The notes under the pieces: generated by a model
Databases searched by the model: none
The model's input: only the letters and a program-made list of their open reading frames with translations
What the model was told of the DNA's origin: nothing
Shown here: positions 35,705-46,200 of the stretch, in pieces
Numbering within the stretch: the first letter of the stretch is position 1
How the letters are laid out: every line of letters starts with the position of its first letter
NCBI GenBank assembly: GCA_963693285.1
Contig: OY848926.1
Coordinates: forward strand, 2,299,001 to 2,363,000
Source: Xestospongia muta
Taxonomy: Eukaryota; Porifera; Demospongiae; Haplosclerida; Petrosiidae
Length of the DNA: 64,000 nucleotides
Direction: 5' to 3'
Made by a program: the position numbers and the translations under genes

Positions 35705-36636
35705 TTATCCAGGTATGGATAGTGAATGGATGGATAGATGGATACAAAACAATCTGTACTTTTCATTATTATTAAATAAACTACTTCATTAGTAATAATT
35801 TTGTTCAGTTTATATAGGAATTTATAGTCTTGTCAAAATCGACTCATGGAGCAACCAAAGCAAATTTTCGGCTGGTTCCCAACCCCTGGCTCCACTTCAA
35901 GTCCAAGTCAGGAAACCCAATGAACTGTTCTATTCTAAAATCATTCCACTCCTTAACGAGAAGGGGCTCACTGAACAAACCCCCCGTAAACATTGGCCCA
36001 ACCATATACAGCTAAGAGTCCTCAAAGAACTCATGAATGAGACACCACGAGACCTATTAGCAAAGTTATAAAGAGCTTAAAGAGCAACCAAAACAAATTT
36101 TTGGACATGATGACTTCATGTATCATAAATGTGAATTTGTTGCTACTACGTCAGTGTTTCCTAAAGTATAGATGATCTATCAAGACAACAGATTGATCTG
36201 AATACAGACATTTTTTTTATTACAATAATATATTCTTTATAAAAATGTTAGAAAAATTAAGTTACAAATTTACAATGTTAATCCAATTGAAAATTTACAA
36301 CGTTAACACAACAGTATAACAACATTGTATAATTTACAACGTTAATACAACCGTATAAAAGCATTGTATAATTTACAACGTTAATACAACAGTATAAAAA
36401 ACATTGTAAAATCAATGTATTTTTGTTGGTAATGCGTAAACCATCATGTTAAATTTTACAACACTTTTACATCAAAAAAACACGTAATACTACAGTTGTA
36501 ATAAAACCATCAAATATACATAATGTAAAAAATACATGGTACAAAATGAGTGGAATATTTACTATTGTAAATGTAGTATAAACCATTCCATTTATATCAT
36601 AAAACAACGATTGTAAAGTGAAAATTTTCCCTGTGA
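35705..36636 (-). repeat. Right arm of large foldback (inverted) repeat
   Basis: Reverse complement of 32996-33960, ending GGGAAAATTTTC on the complementary strand. Within the arm, 36008-36168 reads partly as protein-like (LRVLKELMNETPRDLLAKL, then after a frame change KELKEQPKQIFGHDDFMYHK), possibly the decayed coding part of a mobile element or a captured exon. Confidence 0.9.
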
Positions 36637-37261
36637 CTGTTCTATTTTAAAATCATTCACTCCTTAACGAGAAGGGGCTCACCGAACAAACCCCCCGTAA
36701 AGATTGGCCCAACCATGTACAGCTAAGAGTCCTCAAAGAACTCATGAATGAGACACCACGAGACCTATTAGCAAAGTAATAAAGAGCTTAAAGAGCAACC
36801 AAAACAAATTTTTGGACATGATGACTTCATGTATCATAAATGTGAATTTGTTGCTACTACGTCAGTGTTTCCTAAAGTATAGATGATCTATCAAGACAAA
36901 CAGGTTGATCTGAATACAAACATTTTTTTAATTACAATAATATATTCTTTATAAAAATGTTAGAAAAATTAAGTTACAAATTTACAATGTTAATCCAATT
37001 GAAAATTTACAACGTTAACACAACAGTATAAAAACATTGTAAAATCAATGTATTTTTGTTGGTAATGCGTAAACCATCATGTTAAATTTTACAACACTTT
37101 TACATCAAAAAAAACACGTAATACTACAGTTGTAATAAAACCATCAAATATATATAATGTAAAAAATACATGGTACAAAATGAGTGGAATATTTACTATT
37201 ATAAATGTAGTATAAACCATTCCATTTACATCATAAAAACAACGATTGTAAAGTGAAAATT
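36637..37261 (-). repeat. Partial tandem copy of the foldback right arm
   Basis: Starts CTGTTCTATTTTAAAATCATT, matching 35926 onward, and ends at GATTGTAAAGTGAAAATT, the same terminus as the first right arm. It lacks the outer part and one internal subrepeat. Confidence 0.9.
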
Positions 37262-37274
37262 AACCGTGTAGCTT

Positions 37275-37300
37275 CCAGACGTTTCCCTCCCCCGGAAACA
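37275..37300. promoter_or_regulatory. ACGTTTCC / GGAAACA pair upstream of gene B
   Basis: CCAGACGTTTCC and CCCGGAAACA 76-100 bp before the gene B start, the counterpart of the pair upstream of gene A. Function unknown. Confidence 0.4.
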
Positions 37301-37375
37301 TTGGGCAAAGTGAGACTATTATTAACAGTTACGGTGTCGCTGCTGTCACTGTATGACAGCTAGGTCAAGACGAGT

Positions 37376-39730
37376 ATGGCACAAGAAAAGAAATTAGCTA
37401 ATATTGATGGTATCCCTATAACATTTACCAGCTATGTTGATCCCGGTATGCAGATACTTGTGTTTGGGCAAAATCATGAAATTGTGACAGTGGGTGATGT
37501 TGCAATAGCTTGGAAAGTTTGGGATTCTGGTAACCCAATGACAGTCCAGTTTACTTACCCATACAAAACAGGAGTTGGTGCCTTTTATGATCAAGATGGT
37601 GATAAAATTACAATTGGACCAATAGTAGCTGATCCTGGTACAACATGGAAGTATGTAACTACATCAAAAACAGACTCTGGAAAACTACAACTTGATAGTA
37701 AGTCAATAGAACAATATAATTAGACAGACGATAATACTGCCTATGTAGCTAGGGATGACACGATGTTTTATCTTCTTTTTTCACAATGATAACTACAAAA
37801 GTAGTAGCCTTATAAAGATTAATTTAGTCTGGTGCTGTGAGAGGAAGCTAGGGTCTGGGGACAAGCCCATATAGGACTTGTACAGCCCGTAAAAATCTTG
37901 CAACCCACAGAAACATTTTGTGCACTTATGAGCTCTTCCTTTTCACTGAACACCTGTTTTATGTTTGCCAACAATGGCTAGTAAAATCATTGAAGCTGGT
38001 TGAAACTCGACTCTTAAAGTATAGTAGTACATGATGCAAGACATGCATCGCTAATTAGTAAAAGATGGTCTGTGCTTTTTTTGAAAGATCATCACCACAT
38101 CCAATGCATGTCACATCAGCCATTTTGCATTTTCATTGTCTTAAGGCATACTCAGGTCTATCTATGCTCTACCTACATCTGCATTCCTGCTACAAGAGTC
38201 CTATATGTGATTGATCTAGACCCTTCCTCTCTAAGCAAAGGGTCAGCAATGCCAGGCTAAGTTTTATTATATACAGAAATGCATGTTTTTGCATGAGGTA
38301 TCCACTTTTAGAAGTCTTATTTCTAGCACTTGTTACAGCAAGAGTAGCGGTTTTTGAAGAGATTGAGAGTAGCCTCTGTAAGAAATGCCATTTTCATAAG
38401 TTATAATTATTTTCAAAAGGAAAAATGTACCTCATTATAATGGAAGTTTATAGGACCAGTAAAATATGTTCTATTCAATCACAAGGCTCATTCTCAGTGG
38501 TATCTACTTGGATTCTGGATCCCATCAGTAACCTTTGTTCCTGTTTCTTAAGAAGATCATATTTGTCTTGTCTTCTAATATTTAAGAAGCATTACATTAC
38601 CAGCTGAATTAGGTATTTCAAGCTTGGTTATATACACATATATACATAAATAATTTATGTGATACATGCATAATATAATATTGCTAGTCATTAAAAATGA
38701 TACCAATGCCCTGTCGTATAGTATATTCTGAGTACACTCAATTCAGCCTGTAATAATATAGAAAAACATTGTGAACACACTTTAACTAATTCATAATTCA
38801 AATAAAATATCACAAACAAGTAAACAAAAATTTCTAAAAAATTCATTAAAGTTGTAATGGTAGTAAAAACGTCTCAAACAAGTCCAAAGAAGGAATGGCA
38901 GTATAGGGACATATCCCTACATAGTAGTTACATGCACTGAAGTACCTGAACACAATTTTTATATTTGAAATTTACATTTGCATTGTGAGTATATATTCTT
39001 AATGAAAATCCTCACTTTGCTATCTAACTGAACAGTCTTTAACTTCTTGTGGGACTGCTTGCCTTATACAACCGTTGCAAAAAACATGATGACTTTGATA
39101 TTGTACTTACTATGTAGGGACGTTCATATACTGCCATTCCTATTTTAGGTTTGTTTGAGGTGTCTATACTGCAATCCTTAGATTTAATGAATTTTTTATA
39201 AATTTTTATTTTTTTATTAGACTTGTATATTATATTACTTTTTGTGTATTAACAAATAATATATTTTTAGTTCAATCTTTACTCTTGTCATTACAGGATC
39301 AATGGCACCCAGACCTGATGGTTTGTATGCAATATTAAATGAACCACCTCTGCCTGGTGGTCCTTGGAAAGGTCGAGTTGTTAACATTGGCTTATACAAG
39401 GGCAAAGACCTGTTTTTGATTGAGCCTTCTGTAGGAGTTGGAAATTATGCTGAGCTAACAATGCATAAGAAACTATATTTTGGTGTTTTAGTAAGTGATT
39501 CAAATAGTTCTTTTGTTCCAGGAAAGATGTTCATACCAAACATTCTTTCAAAAGCAGCTGGAGTTCAAGTTTTAAGTCTCCCTGTACCAGCAAATGTTAT
39601 AACTCCTCAGGCACAAATTTCCCAATTAACTGAAGTTGATCTTAATAAATTTCCTAATGGAGCTGTTGTAACACTCAAACAAGATGTAGTGACAAAGCAG
39701 TTCACATTTTCTGCCAAAGCATCTGCTTGA
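37376..39730 (+). CDS. Paralogue family protein B
   Basis: Two exons (37376-37697, 39297-39730) join to 756 nt, 251 aa. The N-terminal module is nearly identical to gene A (ITFTSYVDPGMQILVFGQ, VTVGDVAIAWKVWDSG). The C-terminal module is close but has diverged in its middle loop (GKMFIPNILSKAAGVQVLSL), ending EVDLNKFPNGAVVTLKQD. Exon 1 is more conserved than exon 2 between A and B. The 1.6-kb intron aligns with that of gene A in places (for example TATCCACTTTTAGAAGTC) but carries a different MITE. Intracellular by lack of signal peptide; function unknown. It lies immediately after the foldback repeats. Confidence 0.8.
37826..38260. mobile_element. MITE with imperfect inverted ends in gene B intron
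   Basis: The left end reads TAGTCTGG...GAGAGGAAG...GGACAAGCCCATATAGGACT; the right end reads AGTCCTATATGTGATTGATC...CTAAGCAAAGGGTCAGC...CCAGGCTAA. The same family lies in COP1 intron 1 (43683-44114). No coding capacity is seen. Confidence 0.7.
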
Positions 39731-40207
39731 CTGCATTTTCTTTCAATTTCATTTTAATTAGTTCTGTAGGGAGTACCTTGTTACTAAGTTAATGTCATTT
39801 AATTAACAGTATACTGTGATTATACAAAATTAATATTGTTTCCAAACCTTATATACTAGATAAAGTGAGTATAAAGTAATCCACTGAGTATAATTATAAA
39901 ATTCAGTATAAATGCTCCAATCTTCATCTTTTTAGCTGCTATTGTGTGTGATAAAAGAGAAATTTCCTGTTATTTATCAGCCTCAGTTAAATATTGAAAG
40001 AGTAAACAAATTATCAGTCTACCATATCATGAACACACTAATTAACCAATGTCAAAACATGCATATAACATAGGAAATGAAGGCTAATTTTTATTGAAGG
40101 AAACTAATGTCAACATAAACTAATCAATTAGTTGCTGCAGGTATATAACAGATATATATATCTGATGTGCTCATGCGCTACAAATAAAAATTGGTGATCT
40201 CCAAGAA
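39731..40207. other. Gap between genes B and C
   Basis: AT-rich, no coding sequence seen. A TATATATATATCTG stretch near 40143-40165 lies about 50 bp before the gene C start and could include its core promoter. Confidence 0.4.
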
Positions 40208-40888
40208 ATGGCTAGCAAAATTCCCATCAAATATATCAATTCCACTGGAAATGTTGACTTTGAAGTGGTTGTCTTTACCAAGAATTATAGTACTGATACA
40301 CCAAAGACATATTATGTAGCATGGCATGTTCTCAAAGCTCAAACTAGCTCCGAATTTGTGTATCCTGTTGAAATTGAGATTGGAGCTTCTTATCATTTTG
40401 ATGATCAGCTGATCACAGCTGGACCATTTGGAGCAAAACTAGGATCATCTTGGTTGATCACTCAAGATACTTCATCAGTAACAGCTACTTTGAAAGAAAG
40501 TATAGTGTATTCTAATATGATTTCATAATATTTCATTCTTCTTACAGAAACTGGTGTTCCTGCAAATCCCAACAATACAATTGTTGTTCAAAATGTCCCT
40601 CCTGCAACATGGAGTGGTCGTATGTTTGATGTTGGCATCTACAAAGATCATCTACTCTTGCTGACTCAACCCAGTGTTCATGTTGGTGATCAGGTTGACT
40701 TCATGCTTCAACCTAAGCTCTATTTTGGAGTAGTACGCAATATGCAAGTTGGTGATGTCTTTACGTCACTGGAAATCACTAGTGCTCTAACTGAGTTTGA
40801 TCTTAGTGAATTCCCTAATGGTATTGTTGTCATCCTTAAACAAGAGCCAGCTGGAGGCAGATATTCTTTCAGTGCTCAACAGATGTAG
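40208..40888 (+). CDS. Paralogue family protein C (divergent member)
   Basis: Two exons (40208-40499, 40548-40888) join to 633 nt, 210 aa, with a short 48-bp intron. MASKIPIKYINSTGNVDFEV, VVFTKNYSTDTPKTYYVAWH, EFVYPVEIEIGASYHFDDQ and ITAGPFGAKLGSSWLITQ align by position with the A/B N-module (IPITF, VFGQ, VAIAW, YPYKTGVGAFYDQDG, ITIGPIVADPGTTW). The second module shows GRMFDVGIYKDHLLLLTQ, PSVHVGDQVDF, QPKLYFGV and EFDLSEFPNGIVVILKQE. The phase-1 intron sits at the module boundary as in A, B and D. It keeps the core pattern without the extended loops, so it may be close to the ancestral form. Function unknown. Confidence 0.78.
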
Positions 40889-41563
40889 TTAGTTCTGTAA
40901 AAGTTCAGAAGACTTTTAATTTGATTTACAATATAGATAAAGTTAATCAATTTAGCTAGATGTTTAGATTGAATCACTTTGTCTTTTGATTTAGTTCATG
41001 TTAATGTAAATTTTCACCTTTATTAAAAGCTTTACACAATTTTTGATTCAAATAATGAAACTATAAATCTTTACATTTTATTTGACATATATACAAAGAA
41101 CAATTCAGTACTAAGTGTATGTGCAAATGAAATGGAACAGTAAACAGAGACAGTTAGGAAATCTCATTCTGAATGAATGCTGGTATATCTGCACCATCAT
41201 CTAGTCGGACTCAGTGACTCCACTTCTCCATTTACTCTGGTCCCTTGTACGTAGATAATGATTAGTAGCTTGTATGATTGCAAACAATATTCATGTCTGG
41301 ACCCAAACCATCACTTCATTGTATTTCTTATGCTACTTTGTGGCTAACTAATTTGATAATCTTTTAATAAATATTGTAAAGCTGTACATAAATTTGTTAA
41401 ATAAAACAAAATTATAACTAGTGGATAGCATTAGGTTAGGGTACAGTTACAGTGCTATTGTTTAAAATTAAGAAGGTTTAACCAATGTTAACACAATAAT
41501 AACAAACAATTATAATAGCACTGATGAAAACATCTAAACATATGGTATAAATTTATGTCCAAT
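40889..41563. other. Convergent gap between genes C and D
   Basis: About 675 bp, AT-rich, no gene or clear repeat seen. Confidence 0.4.
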
Positions 41564-42299
41564 TTAAATTTTAGACTTGGTACTGAATTTAAACCTTTTT
41601 GTATTGCTATCTTGTGTTAGTTTGATATCTAATCCATTAGGAAATTGAGCAAGGTCTATTTCTGTGATTTGAGACACTTCTAGAATTTCATCAATGGAAG
41701 TCAGGTCTTCCCAATTCACAAGCACTCCAAAATACAATTTTTGATGGAGCTCAAACTCAACATAATTTCCAACCCCAACATTAGGTTGTGCCATGAACAA
41801 ATCTCCCCCTTTATAAAGACCAATATTAATTGCTCGTCCTTCCCACTGATCACCAGATAGAGGGGGCTTATTGAACACTGCATACAAACTGTTTGATCTA
41901 GAAATAATAGAATCTAAACAAGAAAATATTAAGCCTAAGTAGTCAAGTTCAATAAAGTTACTTACTATCACGTTGAAGTTTTCCAGGGTCTGTTTGTGAT
42001 GTAGTTACATAGTTCCAGATTGTTCCAGGGTCAGCCACTATTGGTCCAATTGTGATCTTAGTGTTATCTTGGACATAAAAAGCACCAACTTGTGTTTCGT
42101 TTGGATACAGGAATTGTATTGTTGTTGGGTTGCCTGATGGATAAGCTCTCCAAGCTATTGCAATATCATCTTCAGTTACCATAGTATGGTATTGTCCAAA
42201 CACAAGTATTTCCATACCAGGAGGGATATAACTGGTAAGAGTTATAGGAATAGCATTGTCAAGTGACGTAGCATAACTATTTGTTAGTATATCACTCAT
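41564..42299 (-). CDS. Paralogue family protein D
   Basis: Two exons (41966-42299, 41564-41913) join to 684 nt, 227 aa. MSDILTNSYATSLDNAIPIT leads into LTSYIPPGMEILVFGQYHTM, DIAIAWRAYPSG, YPNETQVGAFYVQDNTK and ITIGPIVADPGTIWNYVTT; the second exon has YAVFNKPPLSGDQWEGRAIN, IGLYKGGDLFMAQPNVGVGN, HQKLYFGVLVNW and EIDLAQFPNGLDIKLTQD. It lacks the long middle loop of A and B. The frame is open upstream to an ATG at 42353, but alignment to A-C favours 42299. It is inverted relative to A-C. Function unknown. Confidence 0.78.
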
Positions 42300-43218
42300 T
42301 TTGACTGAAAATTTACAAATGTCACTAGATGCATGCCCTTTAATAGAATTCACCTATCCGTATGAACTATAAATTGTTTTGCTTGAGTATTATGACTTAA
42401 TACACTACTATAGACATTGATGTATCAATTGTTGACAATAATCAATTAATATGTTTATACTATATAGTAATTTGTTTGGGTGTATGTGGGAACATTGTAC
42501 TGTTGCCGGATGCAAGTCTACGTAGATATTATATTGCAGCCTCGAAATTGATGATGATAAACAAGGCTTGGAAACCAGAGTATTAAAATTAAGAATTTAT
42601 TACTAAGATTGTTTCAACATATATTGGTACTGTGATACATTGGCATGTTCAAACATCTAGTTTACTTGAGATACATAAGTCTTCTAACTCATTAAAAACG
42701 TTGCAAAAATATATTTTCCAACTCTCCCATCTTCAAGGTTAATATGTAAGTATTTCAGAATTACCATCTAAAAATATCAGTTGTTATTGATTTACATGCC
42801 CTCAAGATGTCACTAAGAAACCAGCAGTAGTTGCCAGTCAGTAAAGACAGTATCTTAATACTTGAAAATTTTGTTAGAAACAAAGCTCACAGTTATTTTT
42901 TTTATTTACTATATTTATAATGTAAATTTTGTTTCAAAAGCTAATGAGTAGTGCAGGGGGGAGAGGCTGGCTACATGAGACTAGCTTTGGATCAGCAGTG
43001 TTAACAGGCATGATGTTAACATGAACAGACTAAAGTTAGAATTGAAACCTGATGCATATATGTTGTTAAGGTTGAATGACAAAATTGATTCTATCTGTTA
43101 AGATTATACCCACTTGTATGCCACGCCCGGTGACCACTTACAGGAAACCACACCTTTCATTGCGTAACTACATTATCTGATCTCAGCAATAACTGTGCTA
43201 CCGCGCGTCTTTACTAGA
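42300..43218. other. Gap between gene D and COP1
   Basis: About 920 bp between divergent starts. No coding sequence is seen. A CpG-containing stretch (CACGCCCGGTGACC near 43124, GCTACCGCGCGTC near 43198) just before the COP1 ATG is probably its promoter. Confidence 0.4.
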
Positions 43219-46200
43219 ATGGATCCATTGGATCGTAAGAGACCAAGAAGAGACGAGGAAGAAGGTGTTATTATTCAAAGAGGATCTGATAAAGTCACTA
43301 AGAGTGATATAATATGGTAATACCTAGTTATGTTGTGCTAGTGATGTTATTAATGTAGAATAAACGTTAACATTGAAATTAGCACAGCCTTTGCCTAGAG
43401 AAAGGGTGTGGTAGTAAATGCATATCAAACTAATTCTTCTGGAAAGTGGTTAATACAGGAACCTAGTAGGACAGTTCAAACCTTGGGTGACATGTTTAAG
43501 GGATAGTGATATCTGTATTAAATTGTTACCTAGGACAATTCCATTGGCTTTCACAGATCAATGAGAGTATGTAATAGCCTGATGTACAGTGTGGGTATGA
43601 GTAAATTATGTCCTTATTGTCTACTAGGACCATCATTGCTTTTATTTGTGTATTAATTTTGGCACAAACTCATGGACTCTAATAGTCTGGCATTGCCGAC
43701 ATTTTGCTAAGAGAGGAAGAGTCTGAGGACAAGCACATACAGGACTCTTACAGCAAAAATGTGGATATAAGTAGAGTATACATAGACCTGAGCATGTGTT
43801 AAGAGAATGAAAAACACCTTGAACAAAATGGCTGTTATGGTATGTATGATCTTTTAAATAGAATCACATACTGTCTTTTACTAACTAGTACTGCCTCATG
43901 TCACATAATACTTTATGAACATAGCTTTAGCATTTTCAAGAACTTTACTAGCCATCGCCAACTCATATGAAATAAGTGTTAAGTGAAAAGGAGGAATAAG
44001 TGAATGAGGCATTTCTGTGGCCTACAAGACTTCTTCTGACAATACGAGTCCTATATGTGCTTGTCCCCCCCATATCCTTCTTCTCTTAGCAAAAAGTTAG
44101 CAATGTCAGACTATAGTCTCTATACTGCATGGCTCACTGTTTCAATAACAATTTAATTTGTTTGGTAGGTTCAGCCCTCTGTGGTATTTGTAACAACTCC
44201 ACAGCTGTTATGAATAGAATGAGAAATTTGCTACATGTGTGTCTTAGACTCTTAACCTTTCTATTCCGCATGGGAAGGATGATTATGTCAGACTACTTTC
44301 AAGAAATTGTTTGTCTGTAGATTTTGTGTAAAACATTTGTTCACTTAAATCAGTTTATAATTCCTGGTGTCATCACTCTCATGTATTTATAATAGAGACA
44401 CACGCAAAAGATTGCTGTCTCAGATTTTATAACAAGTGTTTTTTGGGCTGTATTAACGATTTAGTTGTTCTACTCAAAGCACTTATATACACACATTACT
44501 TGACAGTGACTAGTGTTGATCATGTATTTTTGTTCTTCTATAGTCCTATTTGTTTCGATATCTTCAAAGCAGTTCAGGTAACAACATGTGGACACAGTTT
44601 CTGGTGAGATAGTTGTTTTTAAATTACATTGTTCTATTTTAGTGTAAAGGATTTTAGCATTAATCTTTGAATAAAATACCTTATTATTTTTAGTATATCT
44701 GTCCGAGTTGACTTGGGCCACCCAGACAAGTAAATAACTTGCTGTTTTACGTGCTATCCACATGGGACTTACACCAATTAATTCAGCTTTCAAAGTTGCA
44801 TTTTATGTATAAAATGTTGCTCTCTAGTGCTACGAAAAAGTAGCAAACTATAAAATTTCATACATTTTCAATGGCATACCTTCACCATACTTCAAATTTT
44901 GCGCCTTCAAGGATTTAACCAATAACACTTTTCACCTTGAGAAGTCAGCCGTGTGTCATGTGGCAATTCAAAATTACAGTTCTAATTATATGAACAGATG
45001 TTCTATTATAACTATTATTATTATTGAAATAATAATCAGCCAATTTCAGGTATTGTCTTTTGTGATTTAAGGCAGCTATAAAGCCACCGTGGAGAGTCTG
45101 TATCTCTTTGTTGAAGTTAAAAAAGCAGCTCCACCAATGTCAACTTTCTCTTTTCGTAGCCTCTTGATGCTAGTACATGGAACTTCTGTGTCATCAGAGG
45201 TTCGTTTTAAGAGATCCTTGAGTCCATTTACGCCTGTTGAGTTCCTTGAAATATTCATAGACATTTGCAATAACTTCCTTTGTTTGTGACCTTCACGAAC
45301 ACGAGAAAACATGGTGTGTTCACATGACATGCACGTGAAAAAATAATGAATAAAATAAAAATGTACTTTTAGTGCTAATTGCATATAATATGTAAGGAAA
45401 TACCTCACCTTACATTCCATGCATAAAACAATGAAGTTAATGAAGGGCTCTTCTTAACTCGGACAGAGTATAACTGTTGTTAATGCGAGAATAAAGAGAA
45501 TTTGGCAGGCAGTACATGATCAAACTTTGACTGTCAAATATTCAAACTTATGGTCAGTATGGTCTACAAATGGCATGATGTTAAACGAGTAGCTTCATTA
45601 GTTTTCTTCAGACTACCATGTCCTCTTAGCATTGTAGTCTAGGGACAAAAATACAACCTCACCAAGTTAGGATTGATGTTACTGTTGTAATCTTACATAG
45701 CTGTTCCACTTTTTGTAAGGTTAACTATAATCATAAGATATTTCTACATGTTAAGTAATTTATATCCTTATCATGATCTTTTCATCTTTGTAGTCATGAC
45801 TGTATCAAAAGATGCCTCACTCAAAGTCCAGAGTGTCCAGTATGTAAAGCTAATCTCACATCTCAAGTTGGATTTGTCCCAAATTTCTCATGTTAGCTTT
45901 AAAGTACTATTAAATATTTTCTGAAGGGGAAGAAAATATCAATGTCATATATCAACAGATGTTTAGTTAATACTATTACTTTACATATGATTTAAAGTAT
46001 CAATTCTCTTTCAGTAAATGACATTGTTGTCAAAGTGAATTCAGTAGAAGCTCAAGTCACAGCGGTTAGTCATATTTAAAATAGAATATCCACTCATTAT
46101 CCACATACTGTTGGTTAAAGGTGTAGATTAATATCATATACATATATATATTGTTATTGATGTGTGATTACATAATATCATGTCAAGTTACATCATAATA

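Noticed and set aside
33655..36015. Mirror-image 61-codon frames (MSKSTHGATK...) in both foldback arms
   Set aside because: Identical because the arms are inverted copies; no start context, homologue or conservation beyond the DNA repeat.
38072..38607. Small plus-strand frames in the gene B intron
   Set aside because: Lie in the MITE or unconserved intron; no splice support.
44470..44793. 107-codon minus frame in COP1 intron 1-2
   Set aside because: Overlaps the RING exon 44544-44603 in antisense and crosses the left end of the TIR element; no domain.
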